64,000 nucleotides of DNA from Micromonospora antibiotica (GTDB taxonomy: Bacteria > Actinomycetota > Actinomycetes > Mycobacteriales > Micromonosporaceae). The notes under the pieces are model-generated. The model saw only the letters and a program-made list of their open reading frames with translations. It searched no databases and was not told the origin of the DNA. The DNA lies in assembly GCF_017599305.1 (NCBI RefSeq), contig NZ_JAGFWR010000015.1, positions 80,375-144,374 of the forward strand. Direction: 5' to 3'. The position numbers and the translations under genes are program-made. How positions within the stretch are numbered: the stretch's first letter is position 1; every line of letters starts with the position of its first letter. Below are positions 12,001-17,583 of this stretch, piece after piece.

Positions 12001-14651
12001 GGGTCACCGTCACCCCGGCGGGCCCCGACGAGGTCGCCCTCACCCTCACCGACGAGACCGGCGCACCCGTCGCCCGGGTCGACTCGCTGGTGCTGCGGGA
12101 GATCGACGCGGGTCAGCTCGCCGCCGCCCGCACCGGCCGGCAGGAACACCTCTACCGGATCGACTGGACCCCGGTGCCACTGCCCACCACCCCGGCCGAC
12201 GGCCGCTGGGCACTGGTCGGCGTCGACGAGTTCAAGGTGGCCGCCGCGCTCGACACCGTCGGCCTGCTCGCCGAGACCCACCCCGACCTGACCGCCCTCA
12301 CCGCCACCCTCGACGCGGGCGGGACCGCACCGGACGTGGTGCTGGTCGCCAGCGTGCAACCCGACTCCCGGGACCTCGCGGCCGGTGCCCGGCACACCAC
12401 CGGTCAACTGCTCACCCTGCTCCAGGGTTGGCTCGCCGACGAACGGCTGGCGTCGTCCCGGCTGCTGGTGCTCACCCACGGCGCGCAGGGTGACCGGGTC
12501 ACCGAGCCTGCCGCCGCGGCGGCCTGGGGTCTGGTCCGGTCCGCCCAGTCGGAGAACCCGGGTCGGATCGTCCTGGTCGACCTCGACGACCACGACGGGT
12601 CCGCCCAGCTCCTCCCGGCGGCGCTGGCCGGTGGCGAACCGCAGCTGGTGGTCCGCGAGGGCGTCGCGCACGCCGCCCGGCTGGTGCCCGCCGCCGGGCC
12701 CGACGGCACCCCCGGCAGCGCCTTCACCGACGGTGGCACCGTGCTGCTCACCGGTGCCGGCGGCACCCTCGGCCGGCTCGTCGCCCGACACCTGGTCGAC
12801 GCGTACGGGGTGCGGCACCTGCTGCTGGCCAGCCGGCGCGGCCCCGACGCCGACGGGATGGCCGCGCTGCGCGACGACCTCACCGCCCGCGGGGCGGAGG
12901 TCACCGTGGCCGCCTGCGACCTGGCCGACCGGGACGCGGTCGCCAGGCTGCTCGCCGCAGTGCCCGCCGGGCACCCGCTGACCGGGGTGGTGCACGCCGC
13001 CGGGGTGCTCGACGACGGGATCATCCCGGCGCTGACCCGGGACCGCCTCGACGCGGTGCTGCGCCCCAAGGTCGACGCGGCCACCCACCTGCACGAGCTG
13101 ACCCGGGACGCGGGGCTCACCGCGTTCGTGCTGTTCTCCTCGGCGGCCGGCGTGCTCGGTGGCCCGGGGCAGGGCAACTACGCGGCGGCGAACGCCTTCC
13201 TCGACGCGCTGGCGAGCGCCCGCCGGGCCGCCGGGCTGCCCGCCCAGTCCCTGGCCTGGGGGCCGTGGGCCGGCGGCGGGATGGCCGACGACCTCGGCGG
13301 CACCGACCGGGCCCGGATGTCGCGCGGCGGGGTGCAACCGGTGTCCGCCGCAGAGGGACTGGCGCTGCTCGACGCGGCGCTGGCCCGTACCGAGGCGGTG
13401 CTCGTCCCGGTCAAGGCCGACCTGCGCACCCCGGCGGGGGACGAGGTGCCGCCGATCCTGCGTGCCCTGGTCACCCCGGCCCGGCGTAGCACCCCGGGGA
13501 CGACCCGACCCGACCCGGCGGCGCTGCGGCGTACCCTCGGCGGGCTGGACGCCGACGGCCAGCAGGCGCTGCTGGCGGACCTGGTGCGCTCGCGCGCCGC
13601 GACCGTGCTCGGGCACGGCCGCCCCGACGACCTCGACCCGGCGCTGCGCTTCGTCGAGCTGGGTTTCGACTCGCTCACCGCGATGGAGCTGCGCAACGCC
13701 CTCAACGAGGCGACCGGGCTGCGGCTGGCCACCGGGGTGGTCTTCGACCACGGCAGCGTCGACGAACTCGCCGCGCTGCTGCGCACCGAACTGGCCGCGC
13801 CACCGGCCGAGGAACGGGCCGGTACGCCCGACGCCGCCGCCGACACGATGAGCGCGCTGTTCCGCACCGCCGTCAAGAGCGGCCGGGTGCAGCAGGGCCT
13901 GTCCCTGCTGTACGCGGTGGCCGACATCCGGCCCACCTTCGACGGGCCGGCCGACCTGCCGCAGGTCCCCGCCCCGCGCCGGCTCGCCCGGGGCGACCAG
14001 GGGCCGGCGATCATCTGCTTCCCGTCGCCGATGGCGCTCGGCGGCGACCAGCAGTACGCCCGGTTCACCGCCGAGTTCGGTGGCACCCGGGACGTGTGGA
14101 CCCTGCCGGTGCCCGGTTTCGGCCGGGACGAGAGCCTGCCCGCCTCCGCCGACGCGGCGGTACGGGTCTTCGCCGAGATGGTCCGCCCGATCGCCGAGCA
14201 GGGGCCGTACGTCATCGTCGGATACTCCTCCGGCGGCCTGTTCGCCCACGCCACCGCCGGTGAGCTGGAGCGGCAGGGGCACGGCCCGGCCGGGGTGGTG
14301 CTGCTGGACACCTACCTCACCACCGGCAGCACCACGGCGACGTTCTTCACCCACATGCTCGACTCGCTGCTGGACCGGGAGGCCACCTTCGGCGAGTTCA
14401 GCAGCGCCCGGCTGTCGGCGATGGGCCGCTACGTCCGGCTGCTGCAGAGCTGCCCGGTGGAGGCGATCGACACGCCGGTGCTCTTCGTCCGGCCGCAGGA
14501 GTCCATCGTGGCCGGCGGCGACGACGACGGGTGGCGGGCCACCTGGGAAACCCCGCACACGCTCCGGGAGGTGCCCGGCGACCACTTCACCATGATGGAG
14601 GGTCAGGTCGGCACGACCGCCGAGGTGGTACGGGACTGGATCGCGCAGTGA
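1..14651 (+). CDS. Terminal modular type I PKS with thioesterase (5' partial)
   Basis: The reading frame is open from the first base (first full codon at position 3) and enters inside a KS-AT linker, so the start lies outside the window. The stop is TGA at 14649. Domain order is AT-DH-KR-ACP, KS-AT-DH-KR-ACP, KS-AT-DH-KR-ACP-TE, about 4,880 residues visible. All three ATs carry GHSIGE and HAFH, the malonyl-CoA signature. All three KRs carry a TGxxGxxG nucleotide-binding motif and the LDD motif of B-type KRs. The TE with GYSSGG marks it as the last enzyme of the assembly line, releasing and cyclising the chain. The next gene starts 33 nt downstream and is probably co-transcribed. Blocks of its KS and AT DNA are near-identical copies of each other. 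Further PKS genes joining it to the first PKS are expected to the left of the window. Confidence 0.97.
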   Translation, partial: LGTTRAAGAYRGVVLGDDVAGLETLAAGGGLSGRTVAGRTAVLFTGQGAQRVGMGRELAAAFPVFAAALDEVCAAFGPLLDGDLREVMFTDPDGVLDQTGWTQPALFAVEVALFRLAESWGLKPDFVAGHSIGELAAAHVAGVWSLADACRVVAARGGLMQALPAGGAMLAIAAPLEELDLGDVDVAAVNGPRAVVVSGTEEQIAALEASLEVKTRRLRVSHAFHSHLMDPMLAEYGQVVDGVTASSATVPLVSTATGDLATDAELSSVEYWQGQVRGTVRFADAVAALAARGVTRFVEIGPDSVLTAMVADCVEDATAIALQRRKREQVEAYAAGMAQAWISGVDLDWAAVNPGGRTVDLPTYAFQHQRFWLDAPADPGDATAMGLDSADHPLLGAAVTLANADGAVLTGRLSLDRHPWLADHAVAGAVVFPGTGYVDLALHAGAQVGAETVDELTIEAPLVLPERGGVQLQVVVGPADTGHTRTLQVYARSADTDAPWTRHASGVLAAGRRTTGTALTEWPPAGAEAVPTDDLYHHLATGGLVYGPVFRGLRRVWRSGDEFFAEVALPEGVDADGFGLHPAVLDAGLHALGFADGDTFRGLPFAWSGLTLHATGAAGVRVRLTPVGSGVRVAVADAVGAPVATVDSLVLRPVQVTRPGGVTDALFDLTWQEIGTPTATPTPHWAYHPAVPATGTAPVPADPAGRAAPAADAGAQVPATSTPELLVLTAGGAGDVTGPEAVHDEVNRVLGLVQEWLAGPDTHRLAVLTRRAVGDDGTDPTGAAVWGLLRSAQAENPDRLLLVDTDPDADVAGSLTVAVATGEPQVRVRDGVVSVPRLTRQIIEPSVPDAPLYGTGTVLVTGATGALGAAVARHLVTTHGVTRLLLVSRRGPAAPGADDLVAELTGAGAQVELVAADVADRAQVTALVDGHPDLSAVVHTAGVLDDGVVSSLSAARLSAVLRPKVDAAWLLDELTRGRDLSAFVLFSSLSGVLGAPGQGNYAAANAFLDALAVSRRVAGLPAVSLAWGLWGEGSAMTDRLADADRERMSRGGVLPLATADGLALLDAGVANPYPTAVPARLDLAALRALGDDLPLPFHGLVRPARRTAARAATGGAATGWAADLAVLSTEERERAATALVLSQVATVLGHASAERIDAGRAFQELGFDSLTAVELRNGLAVSTGLRLPATLIFDYPSPRDLARHLLSEIAGPDDADTVQKVTTTVADEPVAIVGMACRYPGGITSPEDLWRLVAEGADAVDGFPTDRGWDLARLYDPTSTRPDTTYVDKGGFLTDAAQFDPVFFGISPREAVIMDPQQRLLLETSWEAFERAGIDPGTLRGSSTGVFAGVMYHDYVSGHSSGSIVTGRVAYTFGLEGPAVSVDTACSSSLVAMHLAGQALRSGECDLALAGGVTVMATPETFVEFSRQRGLAPDGRCKPFAAAADGTGWSEGVGVLVLERLSDARRHGHTVLGLVRGSAVNQDGASNGLTAPNGPAQQRVIRQALANARVSAAEVDVVEAHGTGTTLGDPIEAQAILATYGRDRERPLWLGSVKSNLGHTQAAAGVAGVMKMVLAMRYGVVPRTLHVDAPSPHVDWSAGEVRLATEAVEWPAEGRPRRAAVSSFGISGTNAHLILEQAPAAAPTTVPAATTVTALADAPVSLWPVSGRSASGLAAQAARLADFLTDADLHPADVALTLGTGRAALEHRGVAVADGVAGLRALAAGHGVHGHLTAGRTAVLFTGQGAQRVGMGRELADAFPVFAAALDEVCAAFGPLLDGDLREVMFTDPDGVLDQTGWTQPALFAVEVALFRLAESWGLKPDFVAGHSIGELAAAHVAGVWSLADACRVVAARGGLMQALPTGGAMLAIAAPLTELDLGEIDVAAVNGPRAVVVSGTEEQITALEASLEVKTRRLRVSHAFHSHLMDPMLAEYGQVVDGVTASPATVPLVSTATGDLASDDELGSVGYWQGQVRGTVRFADAVAALAARGVTRFVEIGPDSVLTAMVADCVEDTAAIALQRRDRDQVTGYATGMAQAWTTGVDLDWSAVHPTARQVDLPTYAFQRQHYWLYDPALVGAGLLAATHPLLDAAVPLANTDGVVFTGRWSLHTHPWLADHAVGGTVVFPGTGLVELAIHAGDQVGVGLLDELTLHAPLVVPAAGSVEVQVAVETPDPTGRRAVLVHSRDRDDAPWTRHATGVLTPGDTPGVALTAWPPADAEPLPLAGLYDDLASGGLDYGPVFQGLRRAWRAGDELFAEVDLPDGTQTDGYGLHPALFDAGLHALTRADGDTPRGLPFAWSGVALHATGATSLRVRLTPAGTGVRIAVADAVGAPVATVRSLVLRPVQVTAGTGVADALFGLDWQPVAVTPTATAPAWAWHPDTARAGDATSATAAGETGDGHTPTALPGGGTATADGAAELVVLRAGGTDDVHAEVNRVLGIAQRWLAGEDPAPLVVLTRHAVGDDVTDLAGAAVWGLLRSAQAENPDRILLVDADTDRLDDILPAALAAGDPQVSIRDGLVRVPRIVRRPVPVTPSDAPLYGTGTVLVTGATGALGAAVARHLVTAHGVSRLLLLSRSGTAAAGADDLVAELTGSGARVDLVACDVADRDQLTAALADVPDLSAVVHTAGVLDDGVVSSLTPDRVSAVLRPKVDAATLLDELTRGRDLSAFVLFSSLSGVLGAPGQGNYAAANAHLDALAVTRRAAGLPGVSLAWGLWGEGSTMTEGLADTDRERMSRGGVLPLSTADGLALLDAAVAGGSATLVPARLDVPTLRTLGDRLPPVLRALTGPTRRTATAASTVDRSGGDWLTGLPEQERAGAVRHLVHTHVAAVLGLAGPDAVEADRTFQSLGFDSLTAVELRNALSTAAGLRLPATLIFDYPTPVALAEFLHGELIGALDVPQARQTATTAIGDDPVAIVGMACRYPGGVSSPEDLWRLVADGVDAIDGFPTDRGWDLARLYDPTGVRPDTSYADQGGFLPGAAGFDPAFFGISPREAVLMDPQQRQLLEVSWEAFERAGIDPSSVRGSATGVFAGLMYHDYVTGHSAGSVVSGRIAYTLGLEGPAVTVDTACSSSLVAMHLAGQALRSGECDLALAGGVTVMATPETFVEFSRQRGLAPDGRCKPFAAAADGTGWSEGVGVLVLERLSDARRHGHTVLGLVRGSAVNQDGASNGLTAPNGPAQQRVIRQALANARVSAAEVDVVEAHGTGTTLGDPIEAQAILATYGRDRERPLWLGSVKSNLGHTQAAAGVAGVMKMVLAMRYGVVPRTLHVDAPSPHVDWSAGEVRLATEAVEWPAEGRPRRAAVSSFGISGTNAHVIVEEYPQPVAAPESTPAPAVVLWPLGSRSTAGLTAQAARLREFLTDERPVDIGHSLAAGRAALDHRGVVLGSSADDLATGLEALTTGAGLSGRITTGRTAVLFTGQGAQRVGMGRELAAAFPVFAAALDEVCAAFGPLLDGDLREVMFTDPDGVLDQTGWTQPALFAVEVALFRLAESWGLKPDFVAGHSIGELAAAHVAGVWSLADACRVVAARGGLMQALPTGGAMLAIAAPLAELDLGDIDVAAVNGPRAVVVSGTEKQIAALEASLEVKTRRLRVSHAFHSHLMDPMLAEYGQVVDAVTASPATVPLVSTATGDLASDDELGSVGYWQGQVRGTVRFADAVAALAARGVTRFVEIGPDSVLTAMVADSVDDAVTIALQRRDRDQVTGYATGMAQAWTTGVDLDWAAVNPGGRTVDLPTYAFQHQHYWMQDTGAERDVTAAGLLDAEHPLLSAVTTLPDTDGLIATGLLSRRTQPWLAEHMLGDTIVLPGTGLVELALRAGDQVGCGRLAELTLQAPLVVPDDDGVQVQVAVGGPGDDGGRQVTVYSRHRDAPWTRHATGLLTPAPADPPAAPATAWPPAAATPVDVDGLYERMADAGLVYGPVFQGLRAAWRHGDEVYAEIALPADVLDADRFHLHPALFDAALHAIGLSRGEGRPGVPFSWSGITVHATGAAALRVTVTPAGPDEVALTLTDETGAPVARVDSLVLREIDAGQLAAARTGRQEHLYRIDWTPVPLPTTPADGRWALVGVDEFKVAAALDTVGLLAETHPDLTALTATLDAGGTAPDVVLVASVQPDSRDLAAGARHTTGQLLTLLQGWLADERLASSRLLVLTHGAQGDRVTEPAAAAAWGLVRSAQSENPGRIVLVDLDDHDGSAQLLPAALAGGEPQLVVREGVAHAARLVPAAGPDGTPGSAFTDGGTVLLTGAGGTLGRLVARHLVDAYGVRHLLLASRRGPDADGMAALRDDLTARGAEVTVAACDLADRDAVARLLAAVPAGHPLTGVVHAAGVLDDGIIPALTRDRLDAVLRPKVDAATHLHELTRDAGLTAFVLFSSAAGVLGGPGQGNYAAANAFLDALASARRAAGLPAQSLAWGPWAGGGMADDLGGTDRARMSRGGVQPVSAAEGLALLDAALARTEAVLVPVKADLRTPAGDEVPPILRALVTPARRSTPGTTRPDPAALRRTLGGLDADGQQALLADLVRSRAATVLGHGRPDDLDPALRFVELGFDSLTAMELRNALNEATGLRLATGVVFDHGSVDELAALLRTELAAPPAEERAGTPDAAADTMSALFRTAVKSGRVQQGLSLLYAVADIRPTFDGPADLPQVPAPRRLARGDQGPAIICFPSPMALGGDQQYARFTAEFGGTRDVWTLPVPGFGRDESLPASADAAVRVFAEMVRPIAEQGPYVIVGYSSGGLFAHATAGELERQGHGPAGVVLLDTYLTTGSTTATFFTHMLDSLLDREATFGEFSSARLSAMGRYVRLLQSCPVEAIDTPVLFVRPQESIVAGGDDDGWRATWETPHTLREVPGDHFTMMEGQVGTTAEVVRDWIAQ
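126..938 (+). repeat. AT-coding repeat, copy 1 of 3
   Basis: This 813-bp block lines up without indels with 5217-6029 and 10263-11075, all AT coding. The copies are near-identical. They use T- and G-ending codons (ggt, ttg, gat, cgt) far more than the C-ending codons on either side. Confidence 0.85.
126..3640 (+). other. PKS module A1 (partial): AT(malonyl)-DH-KR-ACP
   Basis: Approximate limits: AT 115-1000 (GHSIGE and HAFH, malonyl-type), DH from about 1176 to 1975 (HAVAGAVVFP fits HxxxGxxxxP), KR about 1990-3100 (nucleotide motif TGATGALG; LDD; catalytic Tyr in QGNYAAAN), ACP about 3360-3640 (LGFDSL). The KS of this module is outside the window. Predicted outcome is a malonate extension reduced to a double bond, inferred from intact KR and DH motifs. 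Confidence 0.9.
4149..4898 (+). repeat. KS-coding repeat, copy 1 of 2
   Basis: This 750-bp block matches 9210-9959 with only about seven base differences seen by eye, all synonymous. It runs from the active-site DTACSSS codons to the GISGTNAH codons. Codons are T/G-rich at the wobble position compared with the 5' half of the same KS. Confidence 0.85.
5217..6029 (+). repeat. AT-coding repeat, copy 2 of 3
   Basis: Gap-free near-identical counterpart of 126-938 and 10263-11075. The same atypical wobble use begins and ends within the AT, not at module borders. Confidence 0.85.
9210..9959 (+). repeat. KS-coding repeat, copy 2 of 2
   Basis: Partner of 4149-4898. The encoded protein segment is identical, and the upstream part of the KS has diverged normally. 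Confidence 0.85.
10263..11075 (+). repeat. AT-coding repeat, copy 3 of 3
   Basis: Third gap-free near-identical copy of the malonyl-AT block at 126-938 and 5217-6029. Confidence 0.85.
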
Positions 14652-14683
14652 CGCGCGCCGTGACGACAGCGGGAGTGGACGAC

Positions 14684-15580
14684 ATGACACTGGCACCGAC
14701 CACCAAGGGCACCGTCGAGTTCGGCGAGCACCGGACCTGGTACCGGGTGACCGGCGAGCTGCACGGCGACCGGCCACCGCTGGTGGTGCTGCACGGCGGC
14801 CCCGGCAGCACCCACGACTACCTGCTCAACCTGGCCGAGCTGAGCCGCTCCGGCCGGCCGGTGGTGCACTACGACCAGCTCGGCAACGGCGGCTCCACCC
14901 ACCTGCGGGGCCGGGGCGCCGACTTCTGGACCGTGGAGCTGTTCCTCGCCGAACTGGACAACCTGCTGCGCCGGCTCGGCATCGCCGAGGAGTACGTGCT
15001 GTTCGGGCAGTCCTGGGGCGGGGTGCTGGCGGCGGCCCACGCCGCCGACCGGCCCGCCGGGCTGCGCGGCGTGGTGATCGCCAACGCGCCCGCGTCGTAC
15101 CCGCTGTGGCTGCCGGAACTGGACGTGCTGCGGGCCGCGCTGCCGCCCGGCGTGGACGCGACGCTGCGCCGGCACGAGGCCGCCGGCACCACCGGCAGCC
15201 AGGCGTACACGGCCGCGATGATGGTCTTCTACCAGCGGCACGTGTGCCGGCGTAAGCCGCTGCCGCCGGAGCTGATGGCCACCTTCATGGAGATCAACGG
15301 CGATCCGACCGTCTACCACGCGATGAACGGGCCCAGCGAGTTCCACATCACCGGTACGCTGCGCGACTACTCCCTGCTCGACCGGCTGCCGCAGATCGAC
15401 ACCCCGACCCTGGTCATCAGCGGCGAGTACGACGAGGTCACCCCGGCCGCGGTGCGCCCCTTCCACGACCTTGTCCCCGGCGCCCACTGGGAGATCATCG
15501 AGGGGGCCAGCCACCTGCCCCACCTGGAGACCCCGGAGCGGTTCACCGAGGTCCTCACCCAGTTCCTCGACAAGCTCTGA
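14684..15580 (+). CDS. VinJ-like amidase (proline iminopeptidase-type alpha/beta hydrolase)
   Basis: This 298-residue alpha/beta hydrolase has the oxyanion motif HGGPG (residues 37-41), nucleophile Ser110 in GQSWGG, and probable Asp250 and His277. That is the layout of proline iminopeptidases. In vicenistatin-type macrolactam pathways the homologous VinJ removes the protecting aminoacyl group from the polyketide amine so that the thioesterase can close the lactam. The same role is inferred here because the rest of the cassette is present. ATG 14684 was chosen because GGGAG lies 8 nt upstream; an in-frame GTG at 14660 is the alternative. The gene follows the terminal PKS by 33 nt, so co-transcription is likely. 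A general peptidase is the other possibility. Confidence 0.85.
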   Translation: MTLAPTTKGTVEFGEHRTWYRVTGELHGDRPPLVVLHGGPGSTHDYLLNLAELSRSGRPVVHYDQLGNGGSTHLRGRGADFWTVELFLAELDNLLRRLGIAEEYVLFGQSWGGVLAAAHAADRPAGLRGVVIANAPASYPLWLPELDVLRAALPPGVDATLRRHEAAGTTGSQAYTAAMMVFYQRHVCRRKPLPPELMATFMEINGDPTVYHAMNGPSEFHITGTLRDYSLLDRLPQIDTPTLVISGEYDEVTPAAVRPFHDLVPGAHWEIIEGASHLPHLETPERFTEVLTQFLDKL

Positions 15581-15614
15581 ACCGGCCCGGGACGACCGGC
15601 GGCGCATGCTCGAC

Positions 15615-15668
15615 GACGCCCGGCCGACCCGGGCCGACCCGGGCCGCCGGTCCGGTCGGGCGGGCGTC
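15615..15668. terminator. Bidirectional terminator hairpin
   Basis: Two 15-nt arms (15615-15629 and 15654-15668) pair with one mismatch around a 24-nt loop. It lies between the convergent hydrolase and HxlR genes. Confidence 0.5.
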
Positions 15669-15672
15669 CGGC

Positions 15673-16116
15673 TCAGGTGGGCCGGGCGTCGTACGTCGCG
15701 CGGTGGGCGTGCACCTCGTCCAGATGCGTTTCGGCCCAGCTCTTGAGGGCACGCATCGTCTCGTGCAGGGAGAAGCCGAGGTCGGTCAGCTCGTAGGTGA
15801 CCGTGACCGGCACGGTCGCCGTCGCGGTACGGCTGACCAGGCCGTCGCGTTCCAGGGTGCGCAGCGTCTGGGTGAGCATCTTCTGGCTGACCCCGGCGAG
15901 CAGGCGGGACAGCTCCGAGTACCGCATCGGTCGGGGGGTGCCGGCGCAGTCCGCGCCGAACCGGTGCGACCCGTCGGTGCGCAGCGCGGCCAGCACCAGC
16001 GCGACCCACTTGTCGGAGATCCGGGCGAGCAGCTCCCGGCTGGGACACTGCGCCACGAACGCGTCGTACGCCACCGCCGTCTCCGCCCGGCGCTCGGCCG
16101 CCGTCCTCGTGGTCAT
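15673..16116 (-). CDS. HxlR-family winged-helix transcriptional regulator
   Basis: This 147-residue protein has the HxlR pattern: a Cys near the N-terminus (CPSRELLARISDKW), then a winged helix with RYSELSRLLAGVSQKML and an acidic C-terminal helix. HxlR proteins usually control an adjacent redox gene and sense small electrophiles or redox state. The start at 16116 is supported by GGGAGGA a few bases upstream. It is divergent from the aldo/keto reductase and probably represses it through the shared 121-bp spacer. It carries no starter-cassette motif and may be a passenger pair inside the cluster. Confidence 0.88.
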   Translation of the reverse strand: MTTRTAAERRAETAVAYDAFVAQCPSRELLARISDKWVALVLAALRTDGSHRFGADCAGTPRPMRYSELSRLLAGVSQKMLTQTLRTLERDGLVSRTATATVPVTVTYELTDLGFSLHETMRALKSWAETHLDEVHAHRATYDARPT

Positions 16117-16190
16117 CGCCGGTCCTCCCGCAGTCGGTGTGCTACGCACTTTCAGGTGCCTACTTCCCCCCAGAAAGCTACCTCACCGAT

Positions 16191-16207
16191 AGTGGTCGGG
16201 TACCACT
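16191..16207. promoter_or_regulatory. Candidate HxlR operator
   Basis: A 6-bp inverted repeat, AGTGGT and ACCACT, is separated by 5 nt in the divergent HxlR / aldo-keto reductase spacer, 31 nt before the reductase start. Its position suits an autoregulatory operator. No consensus was checked. Confidence 0.4.
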
Positions 16208-16237
16208 CCGTTGACCACGAAAGGCCGAGGTAACCAC

Positions 16238-17104
16238 ATGCTCACCCGATCTCTGCCCGGCGGCACCTGGACGCTGGGCGACCTGACCGTCACCCGGTTC
16301 GGCTACGGCGCCATGCAACTCGCCGGCCCCGGAGTGATGGGACCGCCCGCCGACCCGGACGCCGCACTGGCCGTCCTGCGGGAGGTCGTCGCCCTCGGCA
16401 TCACGCACATCGACACCAGCGACGCCTACGGGCCGCACGTGACCAACCGGCTGATCCGCGAGGCCCTGCACGCGTACCCCGAAGGGCTGCACCTGGTGAC
16501 CAAGGTCGGCGCGACCCGGGACGCGCAGGGCGGCTGGCCTGCCGCGCGGGAGCCGGAGCAGCTTCGCCGGGCCGTCGAGGAGAACCTGGAGAACCTCGGC
16601 GTCGAGGCCCTGGACCTGGTCAACCTCCGGCTCGGTGACGCCACGGGGCCCCGGGCCGGTTCCCTCGCCGAGCCGCTCGAGGCGCTCGTCGCACTCCAGC
16701 ACAAGGGCCTGATCCGGCACCTGGGGGTGAGCAACGTGACACCCGAGCAGGTCACCGAGGCACAGTCGATCGCCCCGATCGTGTGCGTGCAGAACCTCTA
16801 CAACCTGGCGTACCGGCAGGACGACGCGCTGATCGACCGGCTCGCCGGGCAGGGGGTGGCCTACGTGCCGTACTTCCCGCTGGGTGGGTTCAGCCCGTTG
16901 CAGTCCGCGGCGCTGTCGGCCGTGGCCGCCCGCCGGGACGCGACGCCGATGGCCGTCGCCCTGGCCTGGCTGTTGCAGCGCTCACCCAACATCCTGCTCA
17001 TCCCCGGCACCTCGTCGGTGGCGCACCTGCGGGAGAACGTCGCCGGGGCGGGGCTGACGCTCACCGCCGACGACCTCGCCGCACTGGACGCGATCGGACG
17101 CTGA
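16238..17104 (+). CDS. Aldo/keto reductase
   Basis: This 288-residue NAD(P)H-dependent reductase of the AKR superfamily resembles the pyridoxal reductase/YakC-like group. Visible signatures are the catalytic Tyr in DTSDAYGP, the catalytic Lys in VTKVGA, and the C-terminal phosphate-binding stretch around IPGTSSVAHLRENV. ATG 16238 was chosen over a TTG at 16211 because CGAGG lies 8 nt upstream. It is divergent from the HxlR regulator. The substrate cannot be told from sequence. A role in macrolactam tailoring, in reductive detoxification or in PLP salvage (two PLP enzymes are nearby) is possible, but none is shown. Confidence 0.88.
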   Translation: MLTRSLPGGTWTLGDLTVTRFGYGAMQLAGPGVMGPPADPDAALAVLREVVALGITHIDTSDAYGPHVTNRLIREALHAYPEGLHLVTKVGATRDAQGGWPAAREPEQLRRAVEENLENLGVEALDLVNLRLGDATGPRAGSLAEPLEALVALQHKGLIRHLGVSNVTPEQVTEAQSIAPIVCVQNLYNLAYRQDDALIDRLAGQGVAYVPYFPLGGFSPLQSAALSAVAARRDATPMAVALAWLLQRSPNILLIPGTSSVAHLRENVAGAGLTLTADDLAALDAIGR

Positions 17105-17120
17105 CCGGAGGACCACGAAA

Positions 17121-17152
17121 AGTGCCCGTGACCAGATGCGGTCACGGGCACT
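17121..17152. terminator. Bidirectional terminator, 13-bp perfect stem
   Basis: Arms 17121-17133 and 17140-17152 are perfectly complementary with a 6-nt loop. The hairpin sits between the convergent aldo/keto reductase (+) and carrier protein (-). Confidence 0.75.
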
Positions 17153-17170
17153 GTCCGGAACGGGTGCCGC

Positions 17171-17425
17171 TCACACGGGAGCGGGCACGCCACGCATGTC
17201 GGTCAGCACACTCCACAGCGTCTGCGGGGTGGCGAACGTCTCCATCGACATCGCCTCGTCGACGAAGCGCACGTCGTACTCGCTCTCCAGGGTGGCCAGC
17301 AGTTCGACCATGGCGAGGGAGTCCAGGCCGGAGTCGCGCAGGCTGGTGCCGGCCAGCAGCGTCTCCTCGGGGTCGAGGAAGGGCAGGTGCTGGCGCAGGA
17401 TGGCCTCGAACCGTTGATCCCACAT
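17171..17425 (-). CDS. VinL-like stand-alone acyl/aminoacyl carrier protein
   Basis: This 84-residue carrier protein has the phosphopantetheine attachment Ser in DSGLDSLAMVEL. ATG 17425 was chosen because GGAAGGA lies 8 nt upstream. In the vicenistatin-type starter pathway the discrete carrier VinL holds the beta-amino acid during loading and capping. Here it lies divergent from the adenylation enzyme expected to charge it, which supports that role. The promoter side carries a TAGCGT -10 box with CTGGGG 38 nt upstream, the design shared by other starter genes. It is not a PKS-embedded ACP and has no linker. Confidence 0.9.
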   Translation of the reverse strand: MWDQRFEAILRQHLPFLDPEETLLAGTSLRDSGLDSLAMVELLATLESEYDVRFVDEAMSMETFATPQTLWSVLTDMRGVPAPV

Positions 17426-17457
17426 GTCCGCGATTCCTTCCGGTGCAGGGTGAGAAG

Positions 17458-17503
17458 ACGCTAACAACGCCCCACGGGGGCTGACGACCCGACAATTCCC
17501 CAG
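17458..17503 (-). promoter_or_regulatory. Regulon-type promoter of the carrier protein gene
   Basis: Minus-strand -10 box TAGCGT (17463-17458). The G-run of CTGGGG starts at 17501, 38 nt upstream, and a weaker TCGGGT starts 27 nt upstream. No recognisable -35 box. The CTGGGGAATT half also resembles the PimM-type operator half-site. Confidence 0.5.
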
Positions 17504-17520
17504 CCGCCGGCCGGCCCGGG

Positions 17521-17577
17521 TAAGGGGTCGTTAGGGGGGTCGATGCGGGTGGGGGCCGGCAGGGCCGCCGATACGCT
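17521..17577 (+). promoter_or_regulatory. Regulon-type promoter of the adenylation gene
   Basis: TAAGGGG and TTAGGGG sit 10 bp apart, with G-runs starting 48 and 38 nt upstream of the -10 box TACGCT (17572-17577). The -10 ends 6 nt before the ATG and there is no clear ribosome binding site, so the mRNA is probably leaderless. No -35 box is visible. Confidence 0.6.
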
Positions 17578-17583
17578 CCGGCC

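Larger units (their letters stand above)
8742..14651 (+). other. PKS module A3: KS-AT(malonyl)-DH-KR-ACP-TE
   Basis: KS about 8742-10000 with Cys codon at 9219. AT about 10255-11140 (malonyl). DH about 11310-12110 is odd: its first motif reads HMLGDTIVLP, so the conserved Gly four residues after the His is Asp and the Gly sits one place early; the second motif (DAALH) is present. KR about 12140-13300 (TGAGGTLG, LDD). ACP about 13520-13800. TE about 13850-14651 with nucleophile Ser at 14226 in GYSSGG and a likely His in GDHF. This module makes the last two backbone carbons before lactam closure. Its DH may be impaired. Confidence 0.9.

Noticed and set aside
8982..14777. Very long open frame on the minus strand opposite the terminal PKS
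   Set aside because: It is antisense to intact PKS domains. High GC at the third codon position leaves the opposite frame without stops, and the translation has no domain and a Gly/Arg/Gln/His-rich composition.
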